NCBI GenBank assembly: GCA_016293615.1
Contig: JAEDDX010000036.1
Span: 1 to 27,894 of the forward strand
DNA length: 27,894 nucleotides
Direction of reading: 5' to 3'
Origin: Acetatifactor sp.
Lineage (GTDB): Bacteria; Bacillota; Clostridia; Lachnospirales; Lachnospiraceae
Part shown: piece after piece, positions 8,000 through 15,943 of the stretch
Numbering within the stretch: the first letter of the stretch is position 1
Layout of the letters: the number at the start of each line of letters is the position of its first letter
The notes under the pieces: generated by a model
What the model was told of the DNA's origin: nothing
What the model saw: the letters and a program-made list of their open reading frames with translations, nothing else
Databases searched by the model: none
Translations under genes and position numbers: made by a program

Positions 8000-8116
8000 A
8001 CAATATATCCTTTCTCGTATCTGCTTATAGGAGTATGCTAACACATTTCCGTATGCATTTCTCTCGGAATATTCTTAATCCTGCGAAAGAAAGCATGAAG
8101 AAATCTTGCTTTTTTC

Positions 8117-11100
8117 TTAATACCCCATATAGCTGAGGTTCAAATCCACATCACCGCTGATACCGGAAACCTTACCGTTGGAGCGATACTGCCACATGTC
8201 GTATCTTCCGGTATAGGTCGGGTTGGATGCATACTGCGCCAGCCAGATCTTGTAAGCGCTCAGAGCGGAAGGATCCAGCTTCTCTTCCAGCCAGGTCTTG
8301 TTTGCATAAATGCCTGCGCTGTAGCCTGCGTTCTGGATGGTCTGGCAGAATGCCTTGCAGACCGCCGTTCTCTGTTCCTTGGTGATGTTGTCTCCGCGGC
8401 CGCCGCTGGGCTCTACATCGAGGAATACGGGATAGGAGATCTTGTAATTCTTAATCTGCGAGAGTACCATGGATGCCTCTTCGACAGCCTCTCTCTCATC
8501 CACAGCCTGGGAGAAGAAGTAGACGCCAACCTTGAGTCCCGCATTGGTCGCCCCCTTGATATTGGTGACAAACTTGGGATCCTCGATCAGGGCACCCTTC
8601 GTGGAGCCTCTGTATCCGCAGCGGATGATCACATAGTTGATGCCGGAATTCTTCACGGCACTCCAGTTGATGGTGCCGTTCCACTTGGAGACATCGATGC
8701 CGAGCGTACCGCTGCCTGCCTGGAGACTGCCGTCTGCCGCGAAAGTATACTTCGCACCCTGGATCACCTGTTGTCCGACAACGGGCTCGCCGTCTGCGGT
8801 GAAGAAGTAGACCTTGCCGTTGATGGTCTGCCATCCGGTGTATTTCTGCTCGCCCTTCACATAGAACTTGCTGTAGGTGAAGTAGTCGAAATAGGTTGCC
8901 TTTCTGTAGGTTCCGTTCTCGTTTACGAAAATATTCTGTCCGTCCTTGTCAAGAAGTTCGGTTTTGTTGTCCTTCATCGGGTTGGGCTTGACGGTCACAA
9001 GGAAGTCTGTCTTGCTGACAATATCGCCCTCGGTCAGGCTTAAGGTCAGCGTTGCGCTGCCTTCCTTCAAAGGCTCCGTCGTGATGACAATCTGGGGGGT
9101 ATCGGCGAAGAACTTCGCTTTCGCCTTCAGCACCGTCTCGTCGGAGGACTTGATATCAATCACCGCATTTGCGGGAATGTTCGTCTCGGTCGTCGCATAG
9201 ACCGTGACATTGGTCTCGTCCGGGATCTCCGCATAGACGACATGCTTTTCCTTCAGGAATTTGAAGGTTCTCCGGGCGCCGACAGTCACCTTCAGCTCTA
9301 CCTTTGCCGCAGAATTCTCCGTTGCCTCGTCCTTATAATCCGCAATCAGGGTAACCTTCACATCACCCGTTGTCTTACCGGCGAACAAAACGATCTCGTT
9401 CTTTTCCGTATCATAGCCTGCCTTCACGATGTCATTCTTGTCATACGCAAATGTATAGGTGAGGTCGAGGCCCTCGGTTGCCTCCTTCCCGGTAACCTTG
9501 ATGACGGTGGTCGTCTCGGGTTCTACGGAAACCTCTGTCTTCTCCAGGGTGATTTTGACCGGGAGAATGTCGGAAGGATTCGTCACAACCTTGATGGTAC
9601 AGGTGCCGGAAATCTCCTGAATCTCCTGAGACAGTCCCAGGACTGCCGGTTCAGCGACAGATGACTCAGCGGACGGCTCAGCGGGAGCGGGCTCCTGTGT
9701 CGGCTCGGCCGGTGTGCCGGGATCCGGGGTCGGCGTCGGGTCCGGGGTCGGGGTAGGATCGGGAGTAGGCGTCGGATCCGGGGTGGGTGTCGGATCCGGA
9801 GTCGGGGTAGGAACCGGGTCTTCTTTCTCGACCGTAATGGTTGCCTTAGCAGTGAACCGGATCACTGTCTCACCCTTTGCCACGCCTGTCACAAGACCGT
9901 TTGCATCCACGGTCGCGATTCTTTCGTCCATGCTGGTCCAGACAATATCGTCAAGCTTCACATCCTTGATCGTCGCTCCGGCCTCGTCGGTCTGCGCGCT
10001 GCACTCTGCCTTCAGCTGAATGGTTTCCTTCACCTTGATCTCAGAGGCCGCAGGGGCTATCGAGCCGAGACTGCTTGTCGTCATCCGCAGGAAATGGCGG
10101 TTCACCGCCGCCGTTTGCAGCAGATTCAAAGGATTCGTGATGCTGTCCTTGGAAATCTCGGTATAGGTCTCGGTAATCACCTTGCTGTCCACCCATGCAA
10201 CCGTATCCTTTAAAGAGGATTCCACGGCGGTATCCTTCTTGGAGGTATCTTCCTTCTTGGAGTCAACCTCGTTCTCGGCCTTGATCTCATCAGACACATC
10301 GACCTTCTCATAAACGATTTCCTTCTTGACCTCAACGGTTCTGGTCATCGTGGAAACCGCATACTCCGAATATCTGGAATCCGAGAGCTCCTCCATGGTA
10401 ATCTTATACTTTCCGGATGCAATGTCCTTTTTATAGATGATACCGTCCATGTCATCGTCAGACCAGATGCTGTTCTTGCCGTCGGGATCCGTCACGATGA
10501 CGGAAAACGGCACATTTGCCACAAGCTTCTTCGTCTTCTCATTGATAAATTTGATCTTTAAGTCCTTCTGAATGGAGGTCATGTTCAGGACAACGCTCAC
10601 ATTGCGGTTGTACTCGTTCTCCTCATAGCCGGGGAATTCTTCTTCCTCTTTGTTCTCCTCTTCCTCGACGATCTCGGCTGCGGCAAGCTGCGCAAGCTTG
10701 GCGTCCGCCACAGCAATCAGACCTTTCTCGCCGATCAGTTCAATTCCGTCCAGCTGGGTGCCCACATTGACGAAATCGGACACCTGCCTGTCCGCATTGT
10801 TCCGGTTCATTACCATCAGACCGACGATCAGCGCCAGAAATACCACGGCGACGCCGGTCATGGCAATGATGCCGTCCATCATGGAGAAGCCGGAACCTTT
10901 CTTCTTCCTGCTGCCGCGTACGGCTGCAGGGGCAGCCTTCTCCCGTTCATAGTCTGTGGCGAATTCGTCCGGGTCTTCATAGATGATCTCACCCTCATAA
11001 TCCCCGTCATATTCGCCTTCGTACTCTCCTTCGTACTCTCCTTCATACCCGCCTTCGTACGCGCCGTCGTATTCTCCGTCGTAATACCCCCGCGCGGCTT

Positions 11101-11479
11101 CGGGCTCCCTTCCGTAGCGCGCTCCTTCCTGCGCTGCGGCTCCATATCCGTAATACGCGCCCTGTCTGCCTGCCGCGCTGTCGTCTCCGGCACCTTCGTC
11201 GGGGTAATCTTCGCCCTCATAACCGCCCTCTTCGGGATAGTCCTCCGGCTCATACGCCCCCTCGTCAGGGTAATCCTCCCCTGCGTAGGCACCCTCGTCG
11301 GGATAAGCTCCTCTCACATAGCCTCCCGCCTCGGAATACGCTCCCTCCTGCGGTTCGTCGTCCGAATATGCTCCGCCCTCGCCGGATATAAACTCTTCAT
11401 CTTCCCATTCGAAGTCATCTGCCATACTTTCATTCCAATCACTCAGCGGTTTCTTCGTATGATTGAATCTTCTCTTCAT
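8117..11479 (-). CDS. Membrane-anchored GH25 muramidase with Tyr-rich cytoplasmic tail
   Basis: This 1120-residue type II membrane protein has a modular layout. Residues 37-168 are acidic, Gly/Tyr/Glu-rich repeats (YPDEGAY and YEGEYEGEY types). A basic stretch (RKKKG) and one membrane span (about 203-224) follow. Outside come Ig-like segments, including a BIG2-like one ending GLVTGVAKGETVIRF, a PTPTPD-repeat linker (about 553-585), more beta domains, and two short cell-wall-binding-like repeats (YTGWQTINGKVYFF). The C-terminal GH25 lysozyme domain runs from about 926 to 1120, with GIDVSKWNG and the catalytic FLDVEPS segment. The enzyme should cleave peptidoglycan glycan strands outside the cell. 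It is the first gene of the operon that exports a glycan, so it may open or remodel the wall for that polymer (inference). Confidence 0.9.
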   Translation of the reverse strand: MKRRFNHTKKPLSDWNESMADDFEWEDEEFISGEGGAYSDDEPQEGAYSEAGGYVRGAYPDEGAYAGEDYPDEGAYEPEDYPEEGGYEGEDYPDEGAGDDSAAGRQGAYYGYGAAAQEGARYGREPEAARGYYDGEYDGAYEGGYEGEYEGEYEGEYDGDYEGEIIYEDPDEFATDYEREKAAPAAVRGSRKKKGSGFSMMDGIIAMTGVAVVFLALIVGLMVMNRNNADRQVSDFVNVGTQLDGIELIGEKGLIAVADAKLAQLAAAEIVEEEENKEEEEFPGYEENEYNRNVSVVLNMTSIQKDLKIKFINEKTKKLVANVPFSVIVTDPDGKNSIWSDDDMDGIIYKKDIASGKYKITMEELSDSRYSEYAVSTMTRTVEVKKEIVYEKVDVSDEIKAENEVDSKKEDTSKKDTAVESSLKDTVAWVDSKVITETYTEISKDSITNPLNLLQTAAVNRHFLRMTTSSLGSIAPAASEIKVKETIQLKAECSAQTDEAGATIKDVKLDDIVWTSMDERIATVDANGLVTGVAKGETVIRFTAKATITVEKEDPVPTPTPDPTPTPDPTPTPDPTPTPDPTPTPDPGTPAEPTQEPAPAEPSAESSVAEPAVLGLSQEIQEISGTCTIKVVTNPSDILPVKITLEKTEVSVEPETTTVIKVTGKEATEGLDLTYTFAYDKNDIVKAGYDTEKNEIVLFAGKTTGDVKVTLIADYKDEATENSAAKVELKVTVGARRTFKFLKEKHVVYAEIPDETNVTVYATTETNIPANAVIDIKSSDETVLKAKAKFFADTPQIVITTEPLKEGSATLTLSLTEGDIVSKTDFLVTVKPNPMKDNKTELLDKDGQNIFVNENGTYRKATYFDYFTYSKFYVKGEQKYTGWQTINGKVYFFTADGEPVVGQQVIQGAKYTFAADGSLQAGSGTLGIDVSKWNGTINWSAVKNSGINYVIIRCGYRGSTKGALIEDPKFVTNIKGATNAGLKVGVYFFSQAVDEREAVEEASMVLSQIKNYKISYPVFLDVEPSGGRGDNITKEQRTAVCKAFCQTIQNAGYSAGIYANKTWLEEKLDPSALSAYKIWLAQYASNPTYTGRYDMWQYRSNGKVSGISGDVDLNLSYMGY
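9720..9809 (-). repeat. 18-bp coding tandem repeat (Pro-Thr linker)
   Basis: Five 18-bp units (9720-9737, 9738-9755, 9756-9773, 9774-9791, 9792-9809) encode the PTPTPD linker of the GH25 protein. Units differ at few positions, so length change by slippage or recombination would stay in frame and alter the reach of the catalytic domain. Confidence 0.85.
10976..11371 (-). repeat. Tyr/Glu/Gly-rich repeat region in the GH25 protein tail
   Basis: This stretch encodes residues about 37-168 of the GH25 protein, with recurrent GEDYPDEGAY and GEYEGEYEGEY units. The DNA is repetitive with 9- to 12-bp units around 11020-11080. By membrane topology the segment should be cytoplasmic. Confidence 0.8.
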
Positions 11480-11541
11480 CCTGCTTTATCCTTTCCAGAC
11501 CGATTTCTCGGATATGCACAACATGCGCATCATAATGTATT

Positions 11542-11570
11542 ATTATAACATTTGCCCCCCCTGTCTTCAA
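11542..11570 (-). promoter_or_regulatory. Sigma-A promoter with poly-G spacer, for the GH25-rfb-wzm-wzt operon
   Basis: On the minus strand, -35 TTGAAG (11565-11570) and -10 TATAAT (11542-11547) are separated by 17 bp. The -10 is extended (TGT before TATAAT). The spacer holds seven consecutive G (11555-11561 on the plus strand as C). The start codon lies about 62 bp downstream. Confidence 0.85.
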
Positions 11571-11626
11571 GAAGAAAAGGATTTCTTCATAATTTATTAA
11601 TTCTTTTTAAAATCCGTCCGTTTCGG

Positions 11627-11655
11627 TAGACTTTGGGGAATGATAATAGTAAAAT
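11627..11655 (+). promoter_or_regulatory. Probable divergent promoter for the SGNH-like gene
   Basis: -35 TAGACT (11627-11632) and -10 TAAAAT (11650-11655) have a 17-bp spacer. AAGGAG at 11664-11669 and ATG at 11677 follow, which leaves a very short leader. The -35 matches four of six consensus bases, so strength is uncertain. Confidence 0.5.
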
Positions 11656-11676
11656 AGGCTGAAAAGGAGAAGAAAA

Positions 11677-12738
11677 ATGACTCAGAAAATAATCGAAGAA
11701 AACAATACCGGGCAGGAAAACACCTCCGGACAGGAAAACATCTCCGGACAGGGGAAAAAGCGCCGGCTGACCACGCACGGATATCTGTTGATCACACTGG
11801 CAGTTGTTCTGCTCGCCTGCATCCTCGTCATCATGTACCGGTTCAACAACTGGGGACAGCTGATTACCCAGGAGGAGATTTTTCAGGACGGGCCGGGAGA
11901 ATACAGCGACACCTTTGATATGATTCTTCCCGTTGTGGATGCCGACGGCAATATCATTGTCCACGAGAAGGGAACCAAACAAAATATCCTGCTGTTCGGA
12001 AACGCCCCCTTTGCGGACGACCGTCACGCCAAGGACGGACTGGCGAATCTCATCGCCGATATGACAGGGGCGAATATTTACAACTGTTCCATTTCCGGCA
12101 GCTACCTTGCCTCCGAGCAGCCCTATTACAACCCGGACAATCCCATGGACGCCTATGTGCTGTACTGGCTGGTCTGCCAGGCAGTCTTTGGCGAGACAAA
12201 CTATGTATTTGAATCCGCCGAGCTGAATTTACAGGAAAACACACCGCCGGATGCCAAGGAAGCCATCGAGACGCTCAACAGCATCGACCTAAACGACATC
12301 GACGTCATCGCGATTCTGTATGACGGCTATGATTATCTGCTCGGGCACTGTATGTTCAACGACGACAAGCCCACCGACATCACGCAGTTTACCGGCAACC
12401 TCGAGGCGAGCATCGAACTGCTGCAGCAGTATTATCCCAAGATCCGAATCATCGTGCTCTCCCCGCCCTACGCCTTTTCGGACAAGCTGGACGAAGACGG
12501 CAACTACATCAGCAGCGACATTGCCACCTATGGCTGGGATGTGCTTTCCACCTATTCCATCAAGCAATACGGCTCCTGTGCCAACAGACAGGTCACTTAC
12601 ATCGATAATCTCTACGGTACCATTACCGAGGAAAACGCCAAAGATTATCTGATCGACAACCTGCATCTGAATGTGGCCGGCCGCAAAAAGATCGCCGAAC
12701 GATTTGTGTACGCGCTGGAATATTACGACCACGATTAA
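11677..12738 (+). CDS. Membrane-anchored SGNH-fold protein lacking the catalytic Ser (likely pseudoenzyme)
   Basis: A 353-residue protein on the strand opposite to its neighbours. A short Gln/Ser/Gly-rich N-terminus with GQEN repeats precedes one membrane span (about 36-56), and the rest should lie outside. The fold follows SGNH/GDSL hydrolases and lines up with the intact paralogue at 19590-20453. Here block I GDS is GNA (108-110), so the nucleophile Ser is Ala. Block III GTND is DGYD, so its Asn is Tyr. Block V D-x-x-H is kept (D327, H330, DNLHLN). It therefore probably does not hydrolyse esters, but may bind glycan or act as a partner. AAGGAG precedes the ATG by 7 nt. It ends 3 bp from the converging gene at 12742, with no hairpin terminator visible between them. 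Confidence 0.8.
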   Translation: MTQKIIEENNTGQENTSGQENISGQGKKRRLTTHGYLLITLAVVLLACILVIMYRFNNWGQLITQEEIFQDGPGEYSDTFDMILPVVDADGNIIVHEKGTKQNILLFGNAPFADDRHAKDGLANLIADMTGANIYNCSISGSYLASEQPYYNPDNPMDAYVLYWLVCQAVFGETNYVFESAELNLQENTPPDAKEAIETLNSIDLNDIDVIAILYDGYDYLLGHCMFNDDKPTDITQFTGNLEASIELLQQYYPKIRIIVLSPPYAFSDKLDEDGNYISSDIATYGWDVLSTYSIKQYGSCANRQVTYIDNLYGTITEENAKDYLIDNLHLNVAGRKKIAERFVYALEYYDHD

Positions 12739-12741
12739 GCA

Positions 12742-13494
12742 TCAGTACTCCAGCGGAAGATTCAGATTCTGATAGATCACATATCCGTCGATGGTATCAA
12801 ACAATTTTAAATCGAAATCCTGCGGTTCGCCCAGGATTTCTTTTTTTTCGGCAAACACGGCATAATGACAGCCCTGCTGATTCATCAGCTCCGCCAGCTC
12901 TTTTACATCAATGCGGTCCCTTTGAATCAGGGAAAACAGATCGTTAAAGTCTCCCAGCATCATGTCTCTGCCGTAGGGCATGCAGACGAAGGGGGAGTAT
13001 TGCCGCACATACAGAAGCATCTCATAGGGGAACGCCGCCTTCACCTCTCTGCCCTCATACCGGATCGCATCGCAGATATGAACCACGCTGTCAGGCACAT
13101 GATATTCGTTCTGCGCCACACTGTACAGTGGGTTGGAGTACACCGGTCTGCCGGACAAAATGATCACCGTAAGGACCGCCGCAAGAAACAGGCCTTTCAT
13201 TTTTCCCTTAAAATGCTCCGCCAGCAATACCGTGCTGTAGGCCAGAACGACACTGACGGGCAGCAGCCAGCAGACTCTGAAATAGATCTCGCTTCCGACC
13301 AGCCTGCAGAAAGCGTCCGCAAACAACGGGTTAAAATAAAGAAGGAGCATGACGACCGGGTAATACACCAGAAGGATTCTTCTCGTCCTGTTTTTTTCCG
13401 TCAGAAAGAGAAACACCAGCGCCGCCGCAAACCAGATCATGATAAGCCCGGTTCCCATATATTTTTGAAATACCGTAAAAACTTCCGTCCACAT
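12742..13494 (-). CDS. Multi-spanning membrane protein with extracytoplasmic C-terminal domain
   Basis: Unrecognised 250-residue protein. About five hydrophobic spans fill residues 15-135, and a soluble ~110-residue domain follows that should face outside. This layout resembles the C-terminal half of GT-C-type membrane glycosyltransferases. Its neighbour upstream (13508-14620) looks like the matching N-terminal half, separated by 13 bp and in another frame. AGGAGAGGG stands before the ATG, so it is translated as its own protein. A run of eight A lies in its coding sequence near 12840. It is the last gene of the second leftward operon. Function is not known from sequence. Confidence 0.7.
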   Translation of the reverse strand: MWTEVFTVFQKYMGTGLIMIWFAAALVFLFLTEKNRTRRILLVYYPVVMLLLYFNPLFADAFCRLVGSEIYFRVCWLLPVSVVLAYSTVLLAEHFKGKMKGLFLAAVLTVIILSGRPVYSNPLYSVAQNEYHVPDSVVHICDAIRYEGREVKAAFPYEMLLYVRQYSPFVCMPYGRDMMLGDFNDLFSLIQRDRIDVKELAELMNQQGCHYAVFAEKKEILGEPQDFDLKLFDTIDGYVIYQNLNLPLEY

Positions 13495-13507
13495 AAGAAA
13501 CCCTCTC

Positions 13508-14620
13508 CTATAACAGCAGATACAGAACCGCCATCCCCATAGGCAGCAGACAGCAGATGCCTGTCGGGAGCAAAATCCTCAGGCGCCGGAACGAAGCGGC
13601 TGTCAGGAGCCCGATTCCGCCGATCATAATGCTTGTCAAAAGCGCTCCCTGGGTGCTGCACAGGCAGCCTGCCGCTGCAGCAGACGCCATCAGAAGCCAC
13701 AGGGAAACCGAAGGGCGTTCTCCCCTCCTGCAGGCATCCGTCATGACAAAGCACAGATAGAGCAAAAACGGCAGAACCATGTTGGCCAGCACAGCCTTCC
13801 CCTGCGCAGTACGTACCAGCAGGAAGTTTTCCGCCGTATACAGAGACTGCCCGCCGAAGAGGATCAGCACCTCCGCAATGACCAGAAACAGACCGGTCTT
13901 TTTGGGATCCTTCTCAAAGAGCCTGCAGCCCAAAAGCCCCAGGATCGCGTACGCCATGGCAATCAGGACCACCGGCAGAACAATCTGGTTCACGGTCGCC
14001 GGATGGATGCCCGACAGTCTCGCCAGGAAGGCCGTCCAGACGGGAAACGGCGCGAGTCCGTGCCGGGCGTCGGTCCCTGTCGTTGCACCGGTATAGGGCA
14101 GTATATCATATAAGGTATCCGAGCTCTCCGTGCCGGTAGCGACCGCCACATAGAAGGCATCGTCCCCCTCCTCGTAGGCAAGCATGCCCGCCGCCGCGAG
14201 CTGAATCAGCAGAAGGACGGCAAACAGGCACCATACGGGCGCTGACTGTTTGTAAGACAGTCCTTTTCGCTGCACCCGGGCATTCTCCGAAGTCTTACGC
14301 CGTCTCTGCACGACATATTTTCCTGCCGCTGCCGCAAGCAAAAGTCCACACAGCGCCAGATAGAGTCCTATCACTTCGCTAAGACGCCCTTTTCGAAGTA
14401 CCATCGGGACACAGACCGCTAAAAAACCTGCCCAGAGCAGCATCTGCCCTCCGACCCAGGCAAGCAGCAGTCGGGGGGCATCCTGATCCACATGACAAAA
14501 CAGACTGCCTGCAATCACCGGCATCACCAGCAATATCAGGCCCAAAATTAAGATTCCGGCAACCAACGCACTACCGTCCTTTCTCAAACTACTCTTTTCA
14601 GGCATCCGAAGCTTCTGCAC
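13508..14620 (-). CDS. DUF6077-like membrane protein, possible GT-C glycosyltransferase part
   Basis: A 370-residue protein with about ten hydrophobic spans. After the fourth span, loop residues around 150-160 carry EEGDDAFYVAVA, and HGLAPFPVWTAFL follows. An acidic pair in the first outer loop is the hallmark of GT-C enzymes, which use lipid-phosphate sugars, and the pattern matches what I recall of DUF6077 proteins. Those are, as I recall, longer (about 550-650 residues), so this and the 12742-13494 gene may be two halves. The start is GTG at 14620 with GGAGG only 3 nt upstream; an ATG at 14605 is the alternative. It overlaps the previous gene by 23 nt. The role in glycan assembly is inference from context. 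Confidence 0.65.
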   Translation of the reverse strand: MQKLRMPEKSSLRKDGSALVAGILILGLILLVMPVIAGSLFCHVDQDAPRLLLAWVGGQMLLWAGFLAVCVPMVLRKGRLSEVIGLYLALCGLLLAAAAGKYVVQRRRKTSENARVQRKGLSYKQSAPVWCLFAVLLLIQLAAAGMLAYEEGDDAFYVAVATGTESSDTLYDILPYTGATTGTDARHGLAPFPVWTAFLARLSGIHPATVNQIVLPVVLIAMAYAILGLLGCRLFEKDPKKTGLFLVIAEVLILFGGQSLYTAENFLLVRTAQGKAVLANMVLPFLLYLCFVMTDACRRGERPSVSLWLLMASAAAAGCLCSTQGALLTSIMIGGIGLLTAASFRRLRILLPTGICCLLPMGMAVLYLLL

Positions 14621-15899
14621 CCACCTCCGTCGCCGTGAACATCCACAGCATCCACAGCAGGCTCACCGCGATCGTACCCTTATAATCCGCAATGCCTGCA
14701 CCTCTTAAGGTGAACACCAGACAGAGGGAAACGCTCGAAGTGAGTGTGATCATTCCCGAAGCTACATTTTGTTTGCTGATCTTTCTACTGCCTCCGGCCA
14801 CGGCGAGCACCGCCGCAAGTACTGCCGCAAGGCCGGCAACCGGAAAGAACACACAGCCGAAATTGACATATCGTGCGGATAAAACCGGCGTGTGTTCCAG
14901 CATCTGTTCATAGTTTCTGCCCGCATACGATACACTCAGCCGTCCCTTCAGCTGAAGCGGCAGGAAGACGGGAGCCGCCAGATAGGTGGCAAAATCGCCC
15001 GCCATCTGCTTGAGCAGAAGGGTTTTATGTCGGTTCCGGGCAATCCGCATCAGCACCCTGTATTGTTCCACCGCCGTCTCTTTGTCAAAATGTGCCAGCA
15101 TGATGGGGCGGAAGCTCTGCTCCATTTCGTCCGCGTAGCAGGATATTTCTAAGACGGAATCTCTGTATATCTCCTGCAAATCCTCCGGCCAGACCGAATG
15201 ATCGGCAAGGAGCTTCGGCCAGCACAATCTACCGGCGAGGTGAAAATACACCGTCTCCCGGTCCGGAAGAAGGGCCGTCCCATCCAGCGAAAACACACCC
15301 GCAGTCAGACCGATACAGGCCGCAGTCACCACCGCCATCCGCGCAAACAGACCCATCTGTTTCCGAAGCCTGTACAGAGAAGCCGCGAGGGCGACAAGCA
15401 GGGTCAACAGGCCGGGCAGGAAACAGGCCGGCACAAACAGGGGGGCGATCGCAAACCACACGGCACCCTTTGCATATTCCCGTAAGCGCTTCCCGGGATT
15501 TCGGAATGCACAGGCTGTGCTGACCATCCCGCATAAGAAGGCGCTTGCCGCGAAGGAATAGGGGGAGACCGACAGGTGGCACTGCATCGCCAGGGGAAGG
15601 GTCAGCAGTGCGAGCCCGCCGAGCCACTTTTTCGCAGACGCCATGCCCGGGTTTATTTTTCCCAGGCAAACCAGCCCTGCACCAAAAGCGCAAAGCACCT
15701 GAAGCAGATAGGTCAGCGGGTAACATTTTGTCAATAAGGGATACAACAGCCTGTATACCGGTCCTCCCTCTGCCCCGAACTCCCGAAAATAGGGCAAATT
15801 GAAACACATCCAGACAATCCCAAGGATTATCTGGATGCCAAAACCTAGGAATATGATCTTCTTTAGAAGGTCGGCGAGATGCCGAACTGCGTTTCTCAT
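14598..15899 (-). CDS. Multi-spanning membrane protein, unknown function
   Basis: A 433-residue hydrophobic protein with about ten spans: a first group to about residue 215, a large non-membrane loop about 230-330, then further spans near the C-terminus. That layout fits GT-C glycosyltransferases or polymerase-like proteins, but no specific motif is recognised. I chose the ATG at 15899 because AAAGGA lies 9 nt upstream; the longer in-frame start at 15938 has no ribosome site. The gene sits directly after wecE, with a short hairpin between them, and overlaps the DUF6077-like gene. A role in joining or polymerising the Fuc4N-containing units is possible but unproven. Confidence 0.65.
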   Translation of the reverse strand: MRNAVRHLADLLKKIIFLGFGIQIILGIVWMCFNLPYFREFGAEGGPVYRLLYPLLTKCYPLTYLLQVLCAFGAGLVCLGKINPGMASAKKWLGGLALLTLPLAMQCHLSVSPYSFAASAFLCGMVSTACAFRNPGKRLREYAKGAVWFAIAPLFVPACFLPGLLTLLVALAASLYRLRKQMGLFARMAVVTAACIGLTAGVFSLDGTALLPDRETVYFHLAGRLCWPKLLADHSVWPEDLQEIYRDSVLEISCYADEMEQSFRPIMLAHFDKETAVEQYRVLMRIARNRHKTLLLKQMAGDFATYLAAPVFLPLQLKGRLSVSYAGRNYEQMLEHTPVLSARYVNFGCVFFPVAGLAAVLAAVLAVAGGSRKISKQNVASGMITLTSSVSLCLVFTLRGAGIADYKGTIAVSLLWMLWMFTATEVGAEASDA

Positions 15900-15917
15900 A
15901 TCCGGGGATCCTTTCAT

Positions 15918-15932
15918 CCGGCTGACAGCCGG
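15918..15932 (-). other. GC-rich hairpin ahead of a ribosome site
   Basis: CCGGCTGACAGCCGG forms a 6-bp stem with a 3-nt loop directly between the wecE stop and the AAAGGA of the next gene. No T-run follows, so it is a possible translation- or processing-related structure rather than a terminator. Confidence 0.5.
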
Positions 15933-15943
15933 CAACACATCAC

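Noticed and set aside
8000..8116. Possible promoter or terminator between the GH25 gene and rfbB
   Set aside because: TATAAG has no -35 at the right distance, and the AAAGCA/TGCTTT hairpin is AT-rich with no T-run, so neither was called.
9720..9809. Regular repeats considered as a CRISPR array
   Set aside because: The 18-bp units have no spacers and encode an in-frame Pro-Thr linker.
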